Shown here: in pieces, positions 59,738-64,000 of the stretch
How the letters are laid out: each line of letters starts with the position of its first letter
Numbering within the stretch: the stretch's first letter is position 1
The notes under the pieces: generated by a model
What the model was told of the DNA's origin: nothing
The model's input: the letters and a program-made list of their open reading frames with translations, nothing else
Databases searched by the model: none
DNA from: Tubiluchus corallicola
Taxonomy: Eukaryota > Priapulida > Priapulimorpha > Priapulimorphida > Tubiluchidae
Direction: 5' to 3'
Length of the DNA stretch: 64,000 bases
Assembly (NCBI GenBank): GCA_030141605.1
Contig: JAQGDQ010000040.1
Coordinates: forward strand, 526,501-590,500
Position numbers and translations under genes: made by a program

Positions 59738-62700
59738 ATGGCAGTGCATTTGTTGAAAATTTTGTTTAGTCGTTTATTTAGCAATGTGGTACTTAGTGTT
59801 ATATTACCGTATATTTGTTTCGGTAAGACATACTTACTAACCTTTTTATATAATTTCTATTTTCTCTAACAATTAACATAAAACGTTTACTGCCGAGGCG
59901 AATACAGTAATAGTAATACTAGTAGTTTTAGTCACTAACACTGACTTAGCAGTAAAGTTAGGCCTCAAGGTAGTCACTAACACCTAGCAGTAAAGTTAGG
60001 CCTCAGTGTAATCGAATGATCAATCTGTAATGCAAAAACCCTGCCCCATAAATAGTGGCAACTCTTAGCTAAAATTCGTTTTAAAATCCTCTACCAATTC
60101 CTTGCTGTCTGTTTTGGAAAAAAAGATCAGTTAATACTCCTTGATTGTCGGCTTAGCTTATTAAATGCACATGATGCATTATACCTACTTCTACATGTGT
60201 TCTGTATTCCAAAATTGGCCCATATTTTGAGATCTTCACCTGTTTTCCAATGTAATGTACTTGGCCATTATGATTCTATTCTTTATAAAACTCTTCACAC
60301 TATACTAAACATTCATTTGTCTGATTCAGTTTGGTTACAAACTTCCTTGCCAGTCCCCAAAGGAGGTCTTGGTCTAAGAAGTGTCACCCAGCTATCTCTT
60401 CCTGCCTTTCGTGCATCAGCTGGTAGTTCTGCTTCTTTAGTTCAAGAAATCCTTTCTACCTAACACTTATGCTGCATTAGATTTAGCAAAATCAATCTTG
60501 GCAGAAAAGGTTAAAGCATTTGTTACAACTTTTCCTGCTTTAACTTCCCAAAAGTTTTGGGACAAACCTTTAACTGATGCACATCTTTTGACAGTTTGTT
60601 TGCCAGGACTTCTGCTGAGGTTGATAAAGCATGGCTATTAGCAATGTCTTCTAGTCATGCTGGTGCATGGCTTGCGGCTTACCTTTCCTTTCATTGGGTC
60701 TACATTTAAATGATAATCAATTGTTTATTGCTGCAGCACTTCGATTAGCTGTATATATTTGTCATCCTCACCAGTGCACATGTGGAACTTTTGTAGATAG
60801 TTCAGGAATCCATGGCCTAAGTTGATTAAAAAGCAGTGGTGGTTTTTCAAGACGTCAGGCTGCCAATGATTTAATTTGTTGTGCCTTAACCTCACGTTCC
60901 GTCAGTATTAAAGCCCACGGGTTTGTCTAGGTTAGATGGCGAAAGGCCTGACTTTGATCCCTTGGGCCGTCGCTCTCTTCTTTGGGATTTTACTTGTGTG
61001 GATACATTGGCACCCTCAAATTTGGCTGGCTCAGCTATGTAGCTGAATTAGCCGAGACAAGAAAATATACGAAATACCTTTTGCCAATTTTCGATTTTGT
61101 ACCAATTTGCTGTTAAAACTTTTGGCGCAGAATGGAAAAAATTTCGTAGTACTTTAGGCAAACGAATGCAGTGTGCCATGAGGTAGACTAGGTCTACAAG
61201 CTTTTTATTCCAGCATTTATCTATTGCTTTAAAAAGCGGTAATGTGATAAGCGTTATCGGAACAATCCCTCCATCTGAAAAATCTACTACTCATTTTTGC
61301 ATTGTAATAATACTTGTAATATAGTATTTATCGTTAGATAATTATATAGTTTATTATTTATGTTTTCAAACATTCTGTAGAGATCAGTGTTAAATGTATA
61401 GTAATATGTATTAACATTAATAATAAACAATATTGTTTTTGTTTCCCTTGCTTAGGTGCTTACCATAACCATAATAATCTTAGCATTAACATAATGTAAC
61501 CTGGGCTACAGATCTATCACTGCCAGCTTTTCATTTACTGCTTAGGCCTGCTTACTGTTAAATGTAATGTTATGATACCGATTGTGTTGTTATGGACATG
61601 ACTATATGAGAGTGCACACTAGTTAGACAAACAGCTGATAGTGACAGATTGTCGTCATCCTTGAATGCCTTGAACATCCGTTTACTCCACCAAGCCATGT
61701 TTTTTAAAATTCATTATGTACTGGTGGTCACACTCTTTGCAGTGTGTATAATACAACCTCTTGTGCACGTGCTCAAGACACCAATCCACATCCCATTTGT
61801 GTAAAGCGTGACGTACTAGTTCTCCTGAGACATTCTGGCAAGTGACACTTGATGCCATCAGAACCATGAAGGCACCTTCTAATGTGCAGAGATTATAAAA
61901 ATTAGTACAAGATGTTTTTAGATGCACACTGATAACCATAACCAGCACTTTTGTTCTTTTATGATAACAAGGAACATTACTTGGCAAATACACGGGGCAG
62001 ATTGATATTATCTGTCACTCTAGTTTGCTTTTAAGCTTTTAAAATTACTGATTGAACGTTGAAGAGTGGCTACAAGAGTGATCCTTGAAGACAACTGCAC
62101 TTCTTAATACCTTACATGGTATCACTTTCAACATTTTTATTGTAACAAATAGCAGAAGTATAATTGGAAGTCTGGAGGAGTAAAAAGCACGTTATGTCTA
62201 TTAAATAGCATTATCACATTTTGTTGGAGCTCAGTCGAATTACATGAACTGAACCATTTCTTCGAACTACATTATGTCTGTTTCTGTTGTCAGTGACGTG
62301 TTTTCGATATAAAGCCGAATTTTAATTTTAGATTAGAATGATTGGCTCAGTAAGAATGTGGATTTGCTCTAATTAAGTTTTTTGTTCAGTTATAGCACAA
62401 GATGAAAGATATAAAGGGTGCTTTAAGGAGAATGCAACTTATCCAGACATGTCACTGCAGATACCAGTCGATGAATTACGTGACAATCGTCTTTCTGTAG
62501 ATAACTGCATTACAGGTATTATTATATACAGTTTTCTAGCATCTGTCCAGTTTATGTAATGCCACATTTATCATTTTTAGTATCTGGCTGACAATAAAAA
62601 TACATCTGTTTCTGCCTCAAAAGCATTTTTTTATTTAATACATTAACACAATAATTATTATAACGTTGTTTTGGTGAGAGTGCAGCCATGTTTCTCTTCA

Positions 62701-63986
62701 GCTGACTCTCCGTTTCTCACAAGGCTGGAGTTCATGCCGAGTCATGTGTTTCGTTTCCAGTACCTAATCAGAATGGCTGCTGCATGTGCCATGATTTGTG
62801 TGTCGGCAGTCATCTGCATTAATGTCTGTTGTAAAAACAACGGGCAATGCTTGCATAGATCTGTTAAACAATCGGATTAACAGTGTGCACATTACAAAGT
62901 TTAGTCTACGTAATACAATATGTATGTATTGATGTTTTAGAACTGAATCTAAATATTTCCATTTGCAAAGTTTCAAAAAAAATTTGATAAAATGTTTTTC
63001 CTCCCTTCTTGCTGACAAGTTTTGGGCTCATGAGTTAAGAATGAAAGAAAACGAAATGAAACATTTGTGGCCGACCTTACAATTGGCGTCTTCCGGTTTT
63101 ATTCGCATTTTGGGATAACTTATCATGTGGACTAATGGTTCTAGCCAAGAAGTGATTTAAAAAAAAATTTGAGGCAAAACAATTGGCATAGGTTGTCATC
63201 TTATCTGCAACTTATACACAATAGCTCGTTTACTTTTTAAATTTTTTATGACAGTGATTAGTGGTGGTATATTGATTTAAATGAGCATTTTTCTATTAAA
63301 ATGGTTTTATGTCTGGTACGGTAGAAAGTGGAATGTCACCTAGTTATCAGTTGCCATAGTGGTGTATTCTATTATGTATCTACATAACTTGTATAACGTA
63401 ACTTATATAAAATAATTTAAAACTGAGTGCTGATAGTCTCTATTACATGCATGTAATACATATAAGCTATTCTTGGGAGCTATTTATTGAGTTCACCTCT
63501 GCCATTAATTACAGATTTTTTTTCAAGTTTATTTATGCTAGTGCATTATATTACTTTTGGAGCCCCTTCTATACTGATGTGTAGCTCAAGAACCAATCAT
63601 GTTCCATTAAACATAAAAAACATTATGCGTAATTTGCTTGATGCTTGATGTGTCCTAGAAAAAAAATGGTGATTTATACACAAACCTTTATATGTAAAGG
63701 ATATTATTTCTACTCTTTCTCTGCTGTTAATGCTGTGGTTTAAGCCATTAAATTGTCCAAAAAATCTTCTAATTATGAATTTTTACAGCTTGCAGTGAAA
63801 AGGGAAGCGTATTTATATACGCTGCATTGAAAAATGGTGCTGGCTGTTTTTGTGGCTCTTTGTATGGGTCTTATGGCCCATCGGACCAGTGTACTTATGA
63901 GTGTGATGGAGAGTGTGGTGGAATAGGCGTTATGTCTGTTTACACAACAGGCAAATACACAGTCAGAACATCACCTACAAATTTAG
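59738..63986 (+). CDS. Secreted WSC-domain protein, 5' part; gene runs off the right edge
   Basis: Exons: 59738-59822, 62390-62515, 63789-63986, with phases in agreement; the last donor (GTATGT) leads beyond the window. Exon 1 encodes a hydrophobic signal peptide ([20 protein letters not shown]...). Exons 2-3 encode a WSC domain: YKGCFKEN...[56 protein letters not shown], with the usual eight-cysteine layout. WSC domains are taken to bind carbohydrate; they occur in extracellular and membrane proteins such as polycystin-1, Kremen and fungal stress sensors. Domains further downstream are unknown. Exon 1 is less certain than exons 2-3: it is chosen for its ATG, its signal peptide and a GTAAGA donor in matching phase. 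Confidence 0.75.
59929..60005. repeat. Tandem duplication of about 40 bp
   Basis: TAGTCACTAACAC...AGCAGTAAAGTTAGGCCTCA occurs twice in succession (from 59929 and from 59971), the second copy 5-6 nt shorter in the middle. It lies in WSC gene intron 1. Confidence 0.85.
60080..61180 (+). mobile_element. Second reverse-transcriptase-element relic, C-terminal part, in WSC intron 1
   Basis: A broken plus-strand coding remnant. One 88-codon frame has [17 protein letters not shown]...[10 protein letters not shown]...[18 protein letters not shown]. After a frameshift come the [14 protein letters not shown] block near 60780, ARS-like [24 protein letters not shown]-type text near 60940 and [20 protein letters not shown] near 60990. 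This order is characteristic of the C-terminus of a widespread invertebrate RT element. It is unrelated in sequence to the CCCH-type LINE next to it. Several stops and frame changes show it is dead. Confidence 0.75.
61181..62389. other. Rest of WSC intron 1
   Basis: No supported gene. A 103-codon minus-strand frame at 61682-61993, rich in Cys and His, has no recognisable family. Confidence 0.4.
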
Positions 63987-64000
63987 GTATGTTATATTTT

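Noticed and set aside
61682-61993. 103-codon minus-strand Cys/His-containing frame
   Set aside because: No recognisable family and no supported splice sites. It could be a transposon remnant or chance; too weak to call.

Overview
The window is AT-rich animal DNA. Genes are split by many spliceosomal introns of about 80 bp to 6 kb, a class A GPCR and an animal-type secreted alpha-amylase are present, and non-LTR retrotransposons and hAT-type DNA elements fill introns and spacers. It looks like a marine invertebrate or early-branching metazoan; the sequence alone does not fix the phylum. All gene models below were built by hand: reading phase was carried across every splice junction and the proteins were compared with remembered vertebrate families.

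Layout. 0.7-3.1 kb holds a dead LINE 3' fragment and two hAT-like miniature elements. 4.5-5.7 kb (minus) is a POLDIP3/SKAR homologue with a single coding exon. 8.05-22.3 kb (plus) is a 13-exon homologue of protein MFI (C11orf65) with two IQ motifs; its first intron contains a complete intronless rhodopsin-family GPCR on the opposite strand, and its second intron a possible GPCR relic. 26.5-50.05 kb (minus) is a 21-exon CMTR1 (cap1 2'-O-methyltransferase; G-patch, RrmJ/FtsJ methyltransferase, guanylyltransferase-like and WW regions). Its 6.1-kb intron 18 contains an entire 8-exon alpha-amylase gene (29.3-33.6 kb) on the same strand with its own TATA box. CMTR1 intron 15 holds a 1.3-kb hAT-type element with a 23-bp inverted repeat and an 8-bp target duplication, itself interrupted by a 96-bp element with its own 8-bp duplication. 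50.05-55.6 kb is spacer with a G/T-biased repeat tract and a retroposon tail. 55.6-59.5 kb is a decayed LINE whose ORF1 has three CCCH zinc fingers; it belongs to the same family as the 0.7-1.7 kb fragment. From 59.7 kb to the right edge (plus) runs the 5' part of a secreted WSC-domain gene whose first intron contains a second, unrelated reverse-transcriptase relic.

The genes do not form a pathway. POLDIP3 (mRNA export and translation coupling) and CMTR1 (cap methylation) both act on mRNA; MFI relates to mitochondrial fission; amylase and the WSC protein are secreted. The main points of interest are the two gene-in-intron arrangements, the transposon-in-transposon insertion, two GC-AG introns supported by protein alignment, and splice-acceptor-like sites 2 nt before the start codons of CMTR1 and POLDIP3, which could be 5'-UTR introns or spliced-leader sites.
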